Counted from the stretch's first letter, positions 1 to 8,916 are shown. The stretch is 56,677 bases of DNA from an uncultured Clostridia bacterium (GCA_949290575.1 CASESJ010000006.1:1-56677), one strand, 5' to 3'. The notes: generated from the sequence alone by a model not told the origin. Numbers and translations are program-made.

Positions 1-147
1 AATAAACGCCAGACCAAAAAAAGTTTTAGGTTACAAAAAACCTGTTGATTTATTTAACTTTTTTCTCGTTAAGTGTTGCACTTAGTTTGACAATTCATCC
101 TGTGTCAGCCGAATTCAGATGTTGTCGCCTTCAAAGGCGCGCTTTCC

Positions 148-176
148 TTGCAATTTGCGCGCGGTTCTGCTATAAT
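148..176 (+). promoter_or_regulatory. Promoter of the RimK-like gene; likely leaderless transcript
   Basis: TTGCAA (148-153), a 17-nt spacer and TATAAT (171-176) with an upstream TG (extended -10, TGCTATAAT). The ATG of the next gene is at 183, only 6 nt after the -10 box, so the expected transcription start falls on or next to the start codon. No Shine-Dalgarno sequence could be included. The leaderless status is inferred from spacing. Confidence 0.7.
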
Positions 177-182
177 GCGGCT

Positions 183-1070
183 ATGAAAAAATGTCTGATA
201 CTCGTAAATGCGTATTCTCAGCTGAAAAGCAGTCTCAATCAGTCCGAACGCCTTGCGGAGGAGCTTAAAAAACTCGGCGTGGAGGCGGAAATAAAGCGCA
301 ACGACTTTTTCGCCTGCTATGTGTCCGAGGGCGGCTTTCTGCGCTCCTGCGCAGGGGAATATGACTTCTGCATATATCTCGATAAGGATAAATACATCTC
401 CGCAATGCTCGAAAAGTCGGGGCTAAGGCTGTTCAACTCTCATACTTCGATACAGCTGTGCGACGATAAAATGCTCACCTCGATAGCTCTTGCCGACAGC
501 GGAGTGCCTCTGCCTGAGACGCTTGCGGGACTGCTGTGCTACGACGCGCAGAGCGACGTCAGCGAGACCGCCCTCAGAGCGGTTGAAAAAAAGCTCGGCT
601 ATCCCCTGATAGTAAAGGCGAGCTACGGCTCGCTCGGCAGCGGAGTTTTCAAGGCGGACGATTTTTCCTCTCTTCTCGCCATAGCGCGAGAGCTGAAGTG
701 CACGCCCCATCTCTTTCAGCGGTTCGTTTCCGAAAGCGCGGGCAGGGACATAAGGGTGATAGTGGTCGGCGGAGAGGTGGTTGCGGCTATGCTGCGCTCG
801 TCCGAAACCGATTTCCGTTCCAACATCGAGCTGGGCGGCGTCGGCACGCCCGTGGAAGTTGACCGTGAGCTCGGAAAACTGTGCATAAGGACGGCGGAAG
901 CGCTCGGGCTGGACTACTGTGGCATAGACGTGCTGCTCGGCGAGGGGGGATACCTCGTGTGCGAGGTCAATTCCAACGCCTTTTTCGGCGGAATTGAGAG
1001 GGTGACGGGCATAAACGTTGCGGGCGCGTACGCGAAGTATATTTATGATAAAATTTATAAAGAGCAGTGA
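183..1070 (+). CDS. RimK-like ATP-grasp ligase
   Basis: A 295-aa ATP-grasp protein of the RimK / glutamate-ligase type, expected to use ATP to join an amino acid to a carboxylate; the substrate cannot be read. An N-terminal pre-ATP-grasp region is followed by the lysine and glycine loop of the ATP-grasp fold (IVKASYGSLGSGVF), the RimK-like GRDIRVIVVGGEVVAAM, and the metal-binding end CGIDVLL...LVCEVNSNAFFGGIERVTG, where the E and N ligate Mg. The reading frame is open back to position 45, but ATG 183 is preferred because MKKCLILVNAY is a typical family start and a strong promoter ends at 176. The stop codon lies in the first unit of a 23-bp tandem repeat. Alternatives are a D-Ala-D-Ala-ligase-like or a tetrahydromethanopterin/F420 glutamate-ligase-like enzyme. 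Confidence 0.8.
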   Translation: MKKCLILVNAYSQLKSSLNQSERLAEELKKLGVEAEIKRNDFFACYVSEGGFLRSCAGEYDFCIYLDKDKYISAMLEKSGLRLFNSHTSIQLCDDKMLTSIALADSGVPLPETLAGLLCYDAQSDVSETALRAVEKKLGYPLIVKASYGSLGSGVFKADDFSSLLAIARELKCTPHLFQRFVSESAGRDIRVIVVGGEVVAAMLRSSETDFRSNIELGGVGTPVEVDRELGKLCIRTAEALGLDYCGIDVLLGEGGYLVCEVNSNAFFGGIERVTGINVAGAYAKYIYDKIYKEQ

Positions 1071-1099
1071 CAAAGCTTTATAAAGAGCAGTGACAAAGC
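1054..1099. repeat. 23-bp exact tandem duplication at the gene end
   Basis: Two identical, directly adjacent 23-bp units (1054-1076 and 1077-1099), each starting TTTATAAAGAGC and ending GACAAAGC. The first unit contains the TGA stop of the RimK-like gene. The second ends just before the -35 box of the ClC promoter. Confidence 0.9.
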
Positions 1100-1102
1100 G
1101 GT

Positions 1103-1131
1103 TTGACATTGCTCTCTTCGGCGGATATAAT
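1103..1131 (+). promoter_or_regulatory. Consensus sigma-A promoter for the ClC gene
   Basis: TTGACA (1103-1108), a 17-nt spacer and TATAAT (1126-1131): a perfect match to the vegetative consensus. The ClC ATG codons at 1140 and 1143 follow within 8-11 nt, so the mRNA would again be leaderless or nearly so. Confidence 0.85.
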
Positions 1132-1139
1132 ACTAAATT

Positions 1140-2786
1140 ATGATGAATAAAAAGACTTTTTCAAGAGCTCTCAAGGCGTTCAGATATTACGGACTGAACG
1201 TGGTCATGCTGTCGGTTATCACGGGCATATTTGCGGGCGTAATAGTTACATTCTATACAATAAGCACGGGCTACGGCGAGGAATATTCGGTGGATTTATA
1301 CAGACTTCTTCTGGAATATCCCGCATTTATTCCTCTGCTTTTTGTCGGGCTCGCCGCAGGCGCGATAGCCGTGGGCACGCTCGTTAAATTCGTGCCGATG
1401 ATACGCGGAAGCGGCATTCCTCAGGCTGAGGGCGCGTGCCGCGGCAAAGTCATTTTCAGGTGGTACGTTACCCTGTGTTCAATGTTCGCGGCGTCGCTCG
1501 CGTGCGTCTTTATGGGGCTTGCGGCGGGCAGCGAAGGACCTTCGGTGGAGATAGGCTGCTGCGTCGGCGAGGGTACGGGCAGAGTGCTCCGCCGTTCGTA
1601 TATGATAAGACGTCTGCAGGTTGCGGGCGGCGCGTCGGCAGGTTTCGCAGTCGCGTTCAACGCGCCCGTCACGGGCATGATTTTCGCGATGGAGGAGGCG
1701 TTCAAATCTTTCTCCCCTCAGGTGTTCATAAGTGCGGCGGTGTCGGTAATAACCGCGCTCGGCGTGCGCAACGGCATAAGATATTCCCTCGGACTTAAGG
1801 TCGGCTACGCGTTCGAAGGCTTTTCCTTCGGCGAGACGGATATCGCGGGCTACGGGTACATAGCCCTCGCCTCGATAATAGTCGCACTCTGCGCCGTGGC
1901 GTTCTACTATCTCGTATTTGCCGCAAAAAAACTCTTCAAAAAGGTCACCTTCCTGCACGGCACGGGCAAATACCTAATACCTTTCCTGCTCTCGGGCGCG
2001 TTCGGTCTGATAACCGTCTACGCAATGGGCGGCGGTCATGCGTTTATCGTCTCTCTCGGCTCTGAAGGCGGCGCAATGGAGGGGCTGTCCGTCTGGGGCG
2101 CGGGGCTTTTGGTCTCTCTCATAGTCATAGTCGCGCTCCGCTTTGTTTCGATGGTGCTCTATATGAGCTGCGGCGTGCCCTGCGGCGTATTTGTTCCCAT
2201 GCTCGCCGTGGGCGCGGGTCTGGGCGCGATACTTTCCGTTCTGTTCGTGCAGGCGGGCATGAGCCCCGACGTGAGCGATTATCTTATAATCGTCTGCATG
2301 TCCGTCTTTTTCACAACTTTCGTCCGCGCGCCCGTCACGGGCATCGCGCTCGTGTTTGAACTGACGGGTCAGTTCACAAATCTTCTGCCCGCCCTTCTCG
2401 GCGCGGTAATAGCTTCGCTCATTGCCGAAGTCTGCCGCCTCGAGCCCGGATATGAAAGACTTTTAAATCAGTTCGTAAAGGACGAGGGCTTCAACACGAA
2501 GAACAAAAAGATTACCGCAACCGTAAAGATTATGGCGGGTTCGCTCGCCGACGGCGGCAAGATAAACAGAATGATATGGCCGTCCAACGGTCTTGTCGTT
2601 TCGGTCACCGATACCGACGGCGACGTAATCGTTCCGGGCGGCAATACAATTCTTCGCGCGGGGCAGACAATAGTCTTCGAGTGCGAAACTTCTGACAGGG
2701 AAGAGGTTATGATAAGCCTCGGCGAAATCGCAGGCAGACAGCCCGAACAGGAGCCGCTCCCGCCCGGACAGCCGTCCGCAGAATAA
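1140..2786 (+). CDS. ClC-family chloride channel / H+-Cl- antiporter with TrkA-C domain
   Basis: A 548-aa polytopic membrane protein of the ClC family. Signature loops are visible in order: GSGIPQAEG, the GSEGPS motif whose Glu is the conserved gating glutamate, and the GVFVPML loop near residue 350. About 10-12 hydrophobic segments span residues 18-435. The last ~80 residues (VVSVTDTDGD...GGNTILRAGQTIVFEC) resemble a TrkA-C/RCK-C ligand-binding domain, a common cytoplasmic regulator on bacterial ClC proteins. The retained gating Glu suggests Cl-/H+ exchange, but channel and antiporter cannot be told apart here. ATG 1143 (one codon later) is an equally possible start. A terminator hairpin follows. 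Confidence 0.9.
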   Translation: MMNKKTFSRALKAFRYYGLNVVMLSVITGIFAGVIVTFYTISTGYGEEYSVDLYRLLLEYPAFIPLLFVGLAAGAIAVGTLVKFVPMIRGSGIPQAEGACRGKVIFRWYVTLCSMFAASLACVFMGLAAGSEGPSVEIGCCVGEGTGRVLRRSYMIRRLQVAGGASAGFAVAFNAPVTGMIFAMEEAFKSFSPQVFISAAVSVITALGVRNGIRYSLGLKVGYAFEGFSFGETDIAGYGYIALASIIVALCAVAFYYLVFAAKKLFKKVTFLHGTGKYLIPFLLSGAFGLITVYAMGGGHAFIVSLGSEGGAMEGLSVWGAGLLVSLIVIVALRFVSMVLYMSCGVPCGVFVPMLAVGAGLGAILSVLFVQAGMSPDVSDYLIIVCMSVFFTTFVRAPVTGIALVFELTGQFTNLLPALLGAVIASLIAEVCRLEPGYERLLNQFVKDEGFNTKNKKITATVKIMAGSLADGGKINRMIWPSNGLVVSVTDTDGDVIVPGGNTILRAGQTIVFECETSDREEVMISLGEIAGRQPEQEPLPPGQPSAE

Positions 2787-2793
2787 AATATGC

Positions 2794-2822
2794 AAGGCAG
2801 AACCGCAAGGTTTTGCCTTTTT
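2794..2822 (+). terminator. Rho-independent terminator after the ClC gene
   Basis: Stem AAGGCAGAACC / GGTTTTGCCTT with a GCAA tetraloop, running into TTTTT. Confidence 0.8.
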
Positions 2823-2943
2823 CATTTGCGTGCAGGCGTGAATATATGCTCAGACGTCGTATTTATAAGCACAGCTTATATTTTATATCATATATCCGAA
2901 AGCGAAAAGGGAGCAGAACCTTCCTGCGCGGCTTTCTTTACGC

Positions 2944-2972
2944 TTGACTAAAGGGGGTATTTATTTTATAAT
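2944..2972 (+). promoter_or_regulatory. Promoter of the glutamate synthase cluster
   Basis: TTGACT (2944-2949), a 17-nt spacer and TATAAT (2967-2972). This leaves a ~75-nt GC-rich leader before the first gene at 3053. Confidence 0.75.
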
Positions 2973-3052
2973 AATGAAGTCAAAAGCCCAAGCGCGACCG
3001 ACGGAGGCGAGCGATTGCACTCAGGCGCGAGCGCGCATTACGGAGACGAACA

Positions 3053-4180
3053 ATGTATTTCAACGATATGGATGTCAGGAGAGCGCCGCTTGAAGGCGAG
3101 GTCAGAATACCTTCGGGCTGTGCTGTCAGCGCGATAATAGACAGAAGCGGCAAGCGGATGACGGGAGAAAAAATCATCCGTTCTATAGCCACAATGCACG
3201 ACCGTTCCAACGGTCTGGGCGGCGGCTTTGCGGGTTACGGAATATATCCCGACTACAAGGAATATTACGCCTTCCATATGTTCTATAACGACTATCAGAG
3301 CAAGAAGGAGACGGAGGAATTTCTTCTCACTCACTTTGAAATAGTCTACTCTTCGGAGATGAAGACGCGCAAGACCAAGGGCATAACCAACGAGCCCGTA
3401 ATCTATCGCTACTTTCTCTATCCTCTTTCAAAGAGGCTGGCAAATTCCCTTCTCGACGAGGAGCAGTACGTCGTAAAGTGCGTAAATAAGATAAATGCCG
3501 AAATAAAGGGCGCGTTCGTCTTTTCGAGCGGCAAGAACATGGGCATTTTCAAGGGCGTGGGCTATCCCGAGGACATAGGCAGGTTCTATCTTCTCGACGA
3601 GGAGTATGAGGGCTACGCGTGGACGAGCCACGGCAGATACCCCACAAATACTCCCGGCTGGTGGGGCGGCGCGCATCCCTTCGGGCTGCTCGATTATTCC
3701 ATTGTGCACAACGGGGAAATTTCTTCCTACGACGCAAACAGAAGATATATCGAGATGTTTGGCTACAAGTGTTCTCTTCAGACGGACACCGAGGTCATAA
3801 CTTACATCATAGATTACCTGATAAGGGTCAAAAAACTCACCTTGCAGGAGATTGCCAAGGTCATTTCCGCGTCCTTCTGGTCGACGATTGAGGAGAAGAG
3901 CGAGGAGGAGAGACAGCAGGAAATTTTTCTCCGCAAGGCGTTCCCGTCGCTTTTGATCAACGGACCGTTCTCGATAATATTCGGCTTCAGCGGCGGAATT
4001 ATGGCACTCAACGACAGGCTCAAACTGCGCTCCATGGTGTGCGCGGAGAAGGGCGATCTGGCGTTCGTCTCTTCCGAAGAGTGCGGCATAAGGGTGATTG
4101 AACCCGAGCTCGACAAAATTTATTCTCCCGCGGGCGGACAGCCCGTAATATATACGCTCAATGAAGGAGGCACGCTCTGA
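3053..4180 (+). CDS. Glutamate synthase, class-II glutamine amidotransferase polypeptide (GltB1-like)
   Basis: A 375-aa stand-alone Ntn-type glutaminase of the split glutamate synthase type; it would release ammonia from glutamine for the FMN domain encoded next door. Cys23 (IPSGC|AVSAI) is the likely N-terminal nucleophile after removal of a short propeptide. GATase-II hallmarks follow: SHGRYPTN, FGLLDYSIVHNGEISSY and LQTDTEVITYIIDYL. A GGAG ribosome site lies 8 nt before the ATG. The stop overlaps the next start (TGATG), so the two are translationally coupled. In most bacteria this domain is fused at the N-terminus of the ~1500-aa GltB; here it is separate, as in archaeal-type and some clostridial enzymes. 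Confidence 0.85.
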   Translation: MYFNDMDVRRAPLEGEVRIPSGCAVSAIIDRSGKRMTGEKIIRSIATMHDRSNGLGGGFAGYGIYPDYKEYYAFHMFYNDYQSKKETEEFLLTHFEIVYSSEMKTRKTKGITNEPVIYRYFLYPLSKRLANSLLDEEQYVVKCVNKINAEIKGAFVFSSGKNMGIFKGVGYPEDIGRFYLLDEEYEGYAWTSHGRYPTNTPGWWGGAHPFGLLDYSIVHNGEISSYDANRRYIEMFGYKCSLQTDTEVITYIIDYLIRVKKLTLQEIAKVISASFWSTIEEKSEEERQQEIFLRKAFPSLLINGPFSIIFGFSGGIMALNDRLKLRSMVCAEKGDLAFVSSEECGIRVIEPELDKIYSPAGGQPVIYTLNEGGTL

Positions 4181-5688
4181 TGGATATGTTTATCCCCGCA
4201 GAATACGAAGTCGTGCGCAATCCCGACTTGTGCATAAACTGCCGCGTGTGCGAAAAGCAGTGCGCCAACGAGGTGCACAGATACGACGAAAAGACGGGCA
4301 GAATGACGGCAAATCCTTTAAAATGCGTAAATTGCCATCGCTGCGTGTGCATGTGCCCCACTAAGGCTCTGAAGATAGTCAGAAGTCAGGACACCTACCG
4401 CATAAACTCCAACTGGTCGGTGCAGACGATGAACGAGGTATACCGTCAGGCGAATTCCGGCGGAGTGCTGTTGTCTTCCATGGGCAACCCCAACGATTAC
4501 CCCGTATATTTCAATAAAATTTTAGTCAATGCGTCGCAGGTAACCAACCCGCCCATAGACCCCCTGAGAGAGCCGATGGAGACGACAGTCTATCTCGGCA
4601 AGAAGGATATCGAGATCAAGAGGGACAAACAGGGCAGACTTGCGGACACTCTGCCCCCTCAGTTAAAGCTTACCACGCCCATAATGTTTTCGGCTATGAG
4701 CTACGGCTCGATTTCCTACAACGCTCACGCAAGTCTTGCGCGCGCGGCGGAGGAGCTGGGTATATTCTATAACACGGGCGAGGGCGGACTGCACCGCGAC
4801 TTCTACAAATACAGCAAAAACACCATAGTTCAGGTGGCTTCGGGTCGTTTCGGCGTGCACGAAGAGTACCTCAAAGCCGCGGCGGCGATAGAGATAAAGA
4901 TGGGTCAGGGCGCGAAGCCCGGCATAGGCGGACATCTGCCCGGAATGAAGATTTCGGACGAGGTCTCCGCAACGCGAATGATACCCAAGGGCATTGATGC
5001 CATCTCGCCCGCGCCTCATCACGACATATATTCCATCGAGGACCTCCGTCAGCTCATCTATACGCTCAAGGAGGCTACCGAATACACAAAGCCCGTAATA
5101 GTCAAGGTTGCAGCCGTGCACAACGTGGCTGCGATAGCTTCGGGCATAGCGCGCTCGGGCGCGGACATAATCGCCATAGACGGTTTCCGCGGCGGCACGG
5201 GCGCAGCTCCCACGAGAATACGCGACAACGTCGGCATACCCGTCGAACTCGCGCTCGCGCAGGTGGACGAACGCCTCCGTCAGGAGGGCATACGCGACAG
5301 CGTATCCATAGTCGTGGGCGGTTCGGTTCATTCCTCTGCGGACGTGGTAAAGGCAATCGCGCTCGGCGCGGACGCCTGCTATATCGGCACAGCCGCGCTG
5401 CTCGCGCTCGGCTGTCACCTGTGCAGAAGCTGTCATACGGGCAAGTGCAACTGGGGCATTGCGACGCAGAGAGAGGACCTCGTAAGAAGGCTCAATCCCG
5501 AAGAGGGCGCAAGGCGGCTTGTAAACCTCGTAAATGCCTGGACGCACGAAGTTCAGGAGATGATGGGCGGTATGGGCATCAATTCGATAGAGGCACTGCG
5601 CGGCAACAGGCTTATGCTTCGCGGAGTGGGATTAAATCAGACTGAACTCAGTATACTCGGCATACATCACGCCGGGGAGAGCATGTAA
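4180..5688 (+). CDS. Glutamate synthase, ferredoxin-FMN polypeptide (GltB2-like)
   Basis: A 502-aa central catalytic subunit. The N-terminus carries two [4Fe-4S] motifs (CINCRVCEKQC and CVNCHRCVCMCP, residues ~14-60). The rest is the FMN-binding (alpha/beta)8 glutamate synthase domain, which makes glutamate from 2-oxoglutarate and ammonia: ISYNAHASLARAAEELGIFYNTGEGG, KPGIGGHLPG, IAIDGFRGGTGAAP. Near the C-terminus, CRSCHTGKCNWGIATQ supplies the cysteines for the [3Fe-4S] cluster. RBS GGAGG lies in the end of the preceding gene. The ferredoxin domain suggests reduced ferredoxin or an unseen partner as electron donor; no GltD small subunit is in the window. Confidence 0.9.
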   Translation: MDMFIPAEYEVVRNPDLCINCRVCEKQCANEVHRYDEKTGRMTANPLKCVNCHRCVCMCPTKALKIVRSQDTYRINSNWSVQTMNEVYRQANSGGVLLSSMGNPNDYPVYFNKILVNASQVTNPPIDPLREPMETTVYLGKKDIEIKRDKQGRLADTLPPQLKLTTPIMFSAMSYGSISYNAHASLARAAEELGIFYNTGEGGLHRDFYKYSKNTIVQVASGRFGVHEEYLKAAAAIEIKMGQGAKPGIGGHLPGMKISDEVSATRMIPKGIDAISPAPHHDIYSIEDLRQLIYTLKEATEYTKPVIVKVAAVHNVAAIASGIARSGADIIAIDGFRGGTGAAPTRIRDNVGIPVELALAQVDERLRQEGIRDSVSIVVGGSVHSSADVVKAIALGADACYIGTAALLALGCHLCRSCHTGKCNWGIATQREDLVRRLNPEEGARRLVNLVNAWTHEVQEMMGGMGINSIEALRGNRLMLRGVGLNQTELSILGIHHAGESM

Positions 5689-5760
5689 ACAAGCAAATAT
5701 TCCGGCGCGAAAGAGAGCCGCGACCGGGCTATAATATAATTTTTAAGGAAATAAAAGCCT

Positions 5761-7041
5761 ATGTTAACAAGTATCTGTGGTATCAACTGGGGCGACGAAG
5801 GCAAGGGCAGGATGGTTGACCTGCTTTCGCGCGATTACGACATCGTCTGCCGTTATCAGGGCGGCAACAATGCCGGTCATACGGTCATAAACGACAAGGG
5901 TAAGTTCATTCTGAACCTTCTTCCTTCGGGCATACTGCGCGAAGAGGTCGTCAACGTGCTCGGACCCGGCATGGTCATCGACATAAAGCACCTCTGCGGC
6001 GAAATCGCAAAGCTTAGGGAGGGCGGCATTAAAATCTCGCCCGAAAACCTTAAAATTTCGGACAAAGCCATAATAACCATGCCCTACAACGTACTTCAGG
6101 ACGTGATGGAGGAGGACAGGCTCACCAAGGCAACGGGCAAGCCCTACGGCTCGACCCGTCGCGGAATTGCGCCCGTATATGCGGATAAGTATCTCAAAAA
6201 GGCATTCCGCATGGGCGAACTTTTAAATCCCGAACTTCTTTACAAGCGTCTTCCCGACATCGTCGACTGGAAGAATATGACCATAAAGGCATACGGCTTC
6301 GAGCCCGTAAAGGTCGAGGATATGAAGGCGTATTTCGAGGAGTACGGCAGCGTTCTCAAGGACTACATCATAGACACGGGTATCTATCTCAACAAGGCTC
6401 ACGCCGAGGGCAAGAAGATTATGTTCGAAGCCCAGCTCGGCGCGCTCAGGGATATCGACTACGGCATAGTTCCCTATACCTCGTCGTCCTCGACGATTGC
6501 GGCATACGCGCCCATTGGCGCGGGCGTGCCCAACCTCAAGATAGATAAATCGATAGGCATCATGAAGGCTTACTCGAGCTGCGTGGGCGCGGGACCTTTC
6601 ACCTGCGAATATTTCGGCAAGGATGCGGAAAGGCTGAGAGAGCTGGGCGGCGAATACGGCGCGGCTACGGGCAGACCGAGAAGGGTAGGACCTTTCGACG
6701 TAGTTGCCTCGCGCTACGGCATAATGTGCCAGGGCGCGGATGAAATCGCGCTCACAAAGCTGGACATTCTCGACGACTACGAAGAGATTGAAATCTGCAC
6801 GCACTACAAGCTCAACGGCAAGATTATAGACGACTTCCCCTTCACGGACGTGCTCGATATGTGCGAGCCCGTGTTCGAAAAGGTAAAGGGCTGGCACTGC
6901 GACATTTCGGGCTGCCGCAAGGCGTCCGACCTGCCCAAGGAGGCAGTCGACTATATCCGCCTGCTTGAAAAGCTGTGCGGCTGCAAGATAAAATATGTCT
7001 CCGTCGGCGCGGAACGCGACGCGTGCATAATTCTCGATTGA
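5761..7041 (+). CDS. purA: Adenylosuccinate synthetase
   Basis: A 426-aa enzyme of normal length, making adenylosuccinate from IMP, aspartate and GTP on the AMP branch of purine synthesis. The GTP-binding P-loop (GINWGDEGKGRMVDLL), GGNNAGHTV, STRRGIAPVYADK and the C-terminal ATGRPRRVGPFD are all present. The N-terminus is shifted slightly from the usual VGTQWGDEGKGK. A TATAAT-like box (about 5730) and an AAGGAA ribosome site precede the ATG. It sits between glutamate synthase pieces 2 and 3, with only 70 nt to the next gene and no terminator, so all are probably co-transcribed. Confidence 0.95.
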   Translation: MLTSICGINWGDEGKGRMVDLLSRDYDIVCRYQGGNNAGHTVINDKGKFILNLLPSGILREEVVNVLGPGMVIDIKHLCGEIAKLREGGIKISPENLKISDKAIITMPYNVLQDVMEEDRLTKATGKPYGSTRRGIAPVYADKYLKKAFRMGELLNPELLYKRLPDIVDWKNMTIKAYGFEPVKVEDMKAYFEEYGSVLKDYIIDTGIYLNKAHAEGKKIMFEAQLGALRDIDYGIVPYTSSSSTIAAYAPIGAGVPNLKIDKSIGIMKAYSSCVGAGPFTCEYFGKDAERLRELGGEYGAATGRPRRVGPFDVVASRYGIMCQGADEIALTKLDILDDYEEIEICTHYKLNGKIIDDFPFTDVLDMCEPVFEKVKGWHCDISGCRKASDLPKEAVDYIRLLEKLCGCKIKYVSVGAERDACIILD

Positions 7042-7111
7042 TTGCCCGATAGGGCTCAGTCGCGGAGAGTGCGCTCTGTCGGCGTCGGGCGGAAATCGCA
7101 AGGGGTTTTAT

Positions 7112-7840
7112 ATGGTACTCGATATTGACGAAAACGTGCACTTTCAGTCGCTGAACAAAAGGATACGCGAAAGCGCGGACGGCGAAGTCGTAATAAACGG
7201 CTGCGTCGGTCAGCGATATATAGCGACGGGGCTTTCGGGCAAAAACATAACTATAAACGGCACGCCCGGCAACGCTCTCGGGGCGTATCTCAACGGCTGC
7301 GACGTCACGGTAAACGGCAACGCGCAGGACGCCACGGGCGACACCATGAACGGCGGCAGGATAATAATTCACGGCAACTCGGGCGACGCGACGGGCTATG
7401 CTATGCGCGGCGGCGTCATATATATAAAGGGCAATACGGGCTACCGCGCGGGCATTCACATGAAGGCTTATAAGGAACTCCGTCCCGTCATAGTCGTGGG
7501 CGGCAGAGCGGGTTCTTTCCTCGGCGAGTATCAGGCGGGCGGCGTGATAGTCGTGCTCGGACAGAACGAGGACGGACTGCCGATTATAAACAATTTCTGC
7601 GGCACGGGCATGCACGGCGGAGTTATGTATCTGCGCTGTTCCTCGCTTCCGCACAAAATTCCCTCGCAGATAAAGGCAATCGTGCGCTACGGCAAGGATA
7701 TCCCCGAACTTGCGGAGATTGTTAGAGATTATTGCGCATATTTTCCCGAATTCGACGCGGATGAGCTGCTCGGGGCAGATTTCACGGTGCTCACGCCCGA
7801 CAGCGAAAATCCCTACAAGCAGATGTACACCGACAACTGA
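7112..7840 (+). CDS. Glutamate synthase, GXGXG-domain polypeptide (GltB3-like)
   Basis: A 242-aa protein made mostly of the right-handed beta-helix GXGXG domain that forms the C-terminus of GltB in fused enzymes. The repeats are clear: GCDVTVNGNAQDATGDTMNGG, then RIIIHGNSGDATGYAMRGG, then VIYIKGNTGYRAG, with GTGMHGGVMYLR after them. The domain is structural and holds the catalytic domains together. AAGGGG lies ~8 nt before the ATG. purA separates it from its partners, but the lack of a terminator in between suggests joint expression. A terminator follows at 7856. Confidence 0.85.
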   Translation: MVLDIDENVHFQSLNKRIRESADGEVVINGCVGQRYIATGLSGKNITINGTPGNALGAYLNGCDVTVNGNAQDATGDTMNGGRIIIHGNSGDATGYAMRGGVIYIKGNTGYRAGIHMKAYKELRPVIVVGGRAGSFLGEYQAGGVIVVLGQNEDGLPIINNFCGTGMHGGVMYLRCSSLPHKIPSQIKAIVRYGKDIPELAEIVRDYCAYFPEFDADELLGADFTVLTPDSENPYKQMYTDN

Positions 7841-7855
7841 ATTTACAAATTGACT

Positions 7856-7883
7856 GCCGCGGCGTTTTTTCGCCGCGGCTTTT
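7856..7883 (+). terminator. Rho-independent terminator after the glutamate synthase/purA cluster
   Basis: GCCGCGGCG, a T-rich loop and CGCCGCGGC, followed by TTTTA. Confidence 0.85.
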
Positions 7884-7885
7884 AC

Positions 7886-7914
7886 TTGCAAAATCTAAGG
7901 CGGTGTGATATAGT
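7886..7914 (+). promoter_or_regulatory. Promoter of dapF
   Basis: TTGCAA (7886-7891), a 17-nt spacer and TATAGT (7909-7914), starting right after the preceding terminator. Confidence 0.7.
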
Positions 7915-7944
7915 ATAAAGGAATAAATTTTTATTGGTGTCAGA

Positions 7945-8784
7945 ATGCTCAGAAAGTTTTACAAAATGCACGGCATAGGCAACGATTATATCTATTTCGA
8001 TTGCATGAAAGAGGACGTGCCCAATCCTTCCGAACTTGCCATAAGACTGTCGGACAGGCACTTTTCGATAGGCGGCGACGGGGTCATACTTTTAAGACCT
8101 TCTTCGGTTGCCGACTGCAGAATGTCGATGTTCAACGCCGACGGGTCGGAGGGAATGATGTGCGGCAACGGCATACGCTGCGTGGGCAAGCTGGCGCGCG
8201 ACCTCGGCTATGTGAAGGGCGACAGGTGCACGATAGAGACGCTCTCGGGCATCAGGACGCTCGAATTCAACATAGGTTCGGACGGAAAAGTTTCCTCGGC
8301 AAAGGTCGATATGGGCGCGGCGGTGCTCACGCCCGAACTCATACCCTGCACTCTGGGCGGCGAAAGCGTTGTCGACCGCGAGGCGGAAATAGGCGGCGAA
8401 AAGCACAGAATAACGCTCGTTTCGATGGGCAATCCCCATTGCGTAGTCTTTGAAAATCCCGAAAATCTCGACCTTGAAAAGATAGGACCTAAATTTGAAA
8501 ACAGTCCGCTCTTCCCTAAGAGGATAAATACCGAATTCGTGCGCGTCATACGCCGCAACGAACTCAAAATGCGCGTGTGGGAGCGCGGCAGCGGCGAGAC
8601 GTGGGCGTGCGGCACGGGTGCGTGCGCTACGGCGGTTGCGGCAGTTTTAAACGGCTTTGCAGATAAAAATACGCCAATAACCGTGCACCTTCGCGGCGGA
8701 AACCTCACCATAACTTACACCGACGAAACCGTATTTATGGAGGGCGGCGCAACGCTCGTCTTTGTCGGCGAAATAGAAATTTAA
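7945..8784 (+). CDS. dapF: Diaminopimelate epimerase
   Basis: A 279-aa enzyme converting LL- to meso-diaminopimelate for lysine and peptidoglycan. The two catalytic-cysteine motifs are intact: NADGSEGMMCGNGIRC and GSGETWACGTGACA. The start KFYKMHGIGNDYIYFD is the family N-terminus. It works directly downstream of DapL (10537), with pyrG between them. No strong Shine-Dalgarno sequence precedes the ATG. Confidence 0.95.
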   Translation: MLRKFYKMHGIGNDYIYFDCMKEDVPNPSELAIRLSDRHFSIGGDGVILLRPSSVADCRMSMFNADGSEGMMCGNGIRCVGKLARDLGYVKGDRCTIETLSGIRTLEFNIGSDGKVSSAKVDMGAAVLTPELIPCTLGGESVVDREAEIGGEKHRITLVSMGNPHCVVFENPENLDLEKIGPKFENSPLFPKRINTEFVRVIRRNELKMRVWERGSGETWACGTGACATAVAAVLNGFADKNTPITVHLRGGNLTITYTDETVFMEGGATLVFVGEIEI

Positions 8785-8916
8785 TTCAATGCACAACCGT
8801 GCGCTGACGCATCTGCGCGGGCGCGGATAATTTTAGCAATTTTCGGGCAGTAAAAACTGCCTTCAGGGCGGGAAACCGCCAGATATGCTGTAAATCAGCC
8901 ACACAGGAGAGTAATC

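Noticed and set aside
45..182. N-terminal extension of the RimK-like ligase
   Set aside because: The 46 extra codons contain the promoter (148-176) and do not resemble the family; ATG 183 is the better start.
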